A DNA stretch of 64,000 nt from an uncultured Shewanella sp. (GTDB lineage: Bacteria > Pseudomonadota > Gammaproteobacteria > Enterobacterales > Shewanellaceae). The stretch is taken from contig NZ_CANMIO010000001.1 in NCBI RefSeq assembly GCF_947497935.1, forward strand, positions 124,001 through 188,000, written 5' to 3'. Positions 62,728 through 64,000 of the stretch are shown in pieces; positions within the stretch are counted from its first letter, which is position 1; every line of letters starts with the position of its first letter. The position numbers were made by a program, and so were the translations under genes. Under the pieces are notes generated by a model. That model searched no databases, was not told where the DNA came from, and was given only the letters and a program-made list of their open reading frames with translations.

Positions 62728-63783
62728 ATGTATTACCAAAATGATGATGTTCGAATTAATAAGATTAAAGAGTTGTTGCCTCCAATTGCTATCTTAGAGC
62801 GATTTCCTGCAACTGAGAACGCATCGGCTACCGTGTTTAATGCCCGTGAAAATATTCATAACATTTTAGCCAAGAAAGATGACAGGCTATTAGTGGTGAT
62901 TGGTCCATGCTCTATTCATGATCCTGTGGCGGCACTCGAGTATGGTAAGCGTTTAGTTGAACTGCGTGAGCGATATAAAGATCAGCTTGAAATTGTTATG
63001 CGGGTCTATTTTGAGAAGCCTAGAACAACTGTGGGTTGGAAGGGATTAATCAACGACCCATACATGGATAACAGTTTTAAACTAAACGATGGTTTGCGCA
63101 CTGCCAGAAAGCTGTTGTTAGATCTAAACAATCTGGGCTTACCAACTGCGGGAGAGTTCTTAGATATGATCACGCCCCAGTACGTGGCTGATCTTATGTG
63201 CTGGGGAGCCATTGGTGCACGCACAACTGAGTCTCAGGTGCATCGGGAATTGGCCTCGGGTCTGTCGAGTCCTGTCGGCTTTAAAAATGGTACCGACGGC
63301 ACTATCAAGGTGGCTATCGATGCGATTGGCGCCGCAAGCGCGCCTCATCATTTCTTGTCTGTGACCAAGTTCGGCCATTCGGCGATTGTCGAGACCAAGG
63401 GTAATCCAGATTGTCATATCATCTTGCGTGGTGGTAAAGAGCCAAATTACAGCGCCGAGCATGTCGCCGATATCAATCTGCAGCTAGAGAAAGCTGGTCT
63501 GGCTAAAAACATCATGATCGACTTTAGCCATGCCAATAGCAGCAAGCAGTTCGAACGTCAGATGCTTGTTGCGGAAGATGTTGGCACTCAGATGGCAAAC
63601 GGCGACAGGTCTATCTTTGGTGTAATGGTTGAAAGTAACTTGATTGAAGGGCGACAGGATCATATCGAAGGTCAATCACTTTGTTATGGTCAAAGTGTGA
63701 CGGATGCTTGTATCGGCTGGAAAGATTCTGAGAAGCTATTGGATATGCTCAACGAGAGTGTCGTTAAGCGCAGAAATTGCTAG
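62728..63783 (+). CDS. aroG: 3-deoxy-7-phosphoheptulonate (DAHP) synthase, AroG type
   Basis: First enzyme of aromatic amino acid synthesis, condensing phosphoenolpyruvate and erythrose 4-phosphate. The 351-residue length and the opening MYYQNDDVRINKIKELLPPI match E. coli AroG (phenylalanine-sensitive). The core shows VVIGPCSIHDPVAA (metal-binding Cys), FEKPRTTVGWKGLINDP, GAIGARTTESQVHRELASG, PVGFKNGTDGT, HIILRGGKEPNY, and MIDFSHANSSKQ. Its erythrose 4-phosphate substrate is linked to tkt and epd elsewhere in the window. The feedback specificity is inferred from sequence likeness only. Confidence 0.93.
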   Translation: MYYQNDDVRINKIKELLPPIAILERFPATENASATVFNARENIHNILAKKDDRLLVVIGPCSIHDPVAALEYGKRLVELRERYKDQLEIVMRVYFEKPRTTVGWKGLINDPYMDNSFKLNDGLRTARKLLLDLNNLGLPTAGEFLDMITPQYVADLMCWGAIGARTTESQVHRELASGLSSPVGFKNGTDGTIKVAIDAIGAASAPHHFLSVTKFGHSAIVETKGNPDCHIILRGGKEPNYSAEHVADINLQLEKAGLAKNIMIDFSHANSSKQFERQMLVAEDVGTQMANGDRSIFGVMVESNLIEGRQDHIEGQSLCYGQSVTDACIGWKDSEKLLDMLNESVVKRRNC

Positions 63784-63807
63784 CTTTAAATACATAGCTA
63801 TAAATAC

Positions 63808-63836
63808 AAAAAAAGGAGGCATTAGCCTCCTTTTTT
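63808..63836. terminator. Terminator of aroG
   Basis: AAAAAAGGAGGC and GCCTCCTTTTTT form a perfect stem with loop ATTA. It lies between convergent genes and can work in both directions. Confidence 0.93.
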
Positions 63837-63859
63837 ACAAATCATTGAGTCGGATAAGG

Positions 63860-64000
63860 TTATTTTATCTCTTGCTCAATTAAGTATTCGTTGGCTTTCG
63901 CTAAGCTGCCAAAAGAAGCAATTAGATTACTCTGTCCCTTTTCTTGGATCTCAGGGTTTCCTGATTGAGTCATCATCCATATCCATGTTTGGATGAGTGG
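63860..64000 (-). CDS. C-terminal end of an unidentified gene
   Basis: An open frame enters from the right edge on the minus strand and ends at a TAA at 63860-63862. The last 46 residues include MMTQSGNPEIQEKGQSN and end SLAKANEYLIEQEIK. The frame is open to the edge and the terminator at 63808 is positioned correctly for it. The family is not recognised from this fragment. Confidence 0.55.
   Translation of the reverse strand, partial: PLIQTWIWMMTQSGNPEIQEKGQSNLIASFGSLAKANEYLIEQEIK

Overview
The window reads as a chromosomal segment of a marine gammaproteobacterium of the genus Shewanella, inferred from gene content and order rather than from any search. Indicators are the divergent nrfA / narQ-narP block with a pentaheme ammonifying nitrite reductase, the metK / tkt-epd-pgk-fba central-carbon block, xerD-dsbC-recJ, slyX/fkpA, and many families typical of marine Alteromonadales. 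No rRNA, tRNA, CRISPR array, intact prophage or intact transposase gene was recognised.

Layout. 1-7 kb: divergent metK (partial) and the sugar-phosphate/glycolytic genes tkt, epd, pgk and fba. 7-9.5 kb: a DUF481 outer-membrane protein and a ToxR/ToxS-like membrane regulator pair. 9.9-14.4 kb: a large uncharacterised membrane protein, a PAS sensor with a degenerate GGDEF domain and a small radical-SAM protein. 14.5-21.2 kb: an RND efflux pair, SrmB helicase and TrmN6 methyltransferase. 21.7-27.3 kb: brnQ, xerD, dsbC, recJ. 27.3-28.7 kb: a short inserted segment bounded by a duplicated 52-bp 3' end of recJ. 28.7-32.9 kb: cysteine catabolism (DecR/CyuR-like regulator, CyuA-like desulfidase, CyuP/YhaO-like transporter). 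33-37.6 kb: an accessory island bounded by inverted copies of one interspersed repeat, holding an HNH protein followed by an integron attC-like site, a Nudix hydrolase and the chitin-binding LPMO GbpA. 37.6-46.4 kb: amino-acid dehydrogenase, rpiA, DUF808, an EEP-family protein, a Tat-exported PhoD phosphatase, a phosphoribosyltransferase and a small PspB-like protein. 46.4-53.7 kb: M1 aminopeptidase, lpoB with its COG3014 lipoprotein partner, slyX, fkpA, yacL. 53.8-57.9 kb: narP, narQ, nrfA. 58-64 kb: isochorismatase-like hydrolase, glnK-amtB, two envelope proteins, aroG and the C-terminal end of an unidentified gene.

Most of the window is core chromosome. The unusual content lies in non-coding DNA: (i) at least five copies of a 250-420 bp mosaic palindromic element with inverted ends (TTTAAAGAAGG type) at about 3.9, 23.2, 42.3, 45.4 and 46.0 kb; (ii) two REPIN-like paired hairpins, each nested in one of those elements; (iii) the inverted repeat pair around the 33-37 kb island; (iv) the recJ 3'-end duplication, which has the form expected of integration into a gene end; (v) an attC-like site behind the HNH gene; (vi) a leader before tkt with mutually exclusive stems. 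Probable operators were read for MetJ (metK), NarP and Fnr/Crp (nrfA), and NtrC/sigma-54 (glnK-amtB).

All functional names come from recognising motifs and family sequences by eye. Starts were moved from the longest open frame wherever a ribosome-binding site, signal peptide or family N-terminus argued for it.
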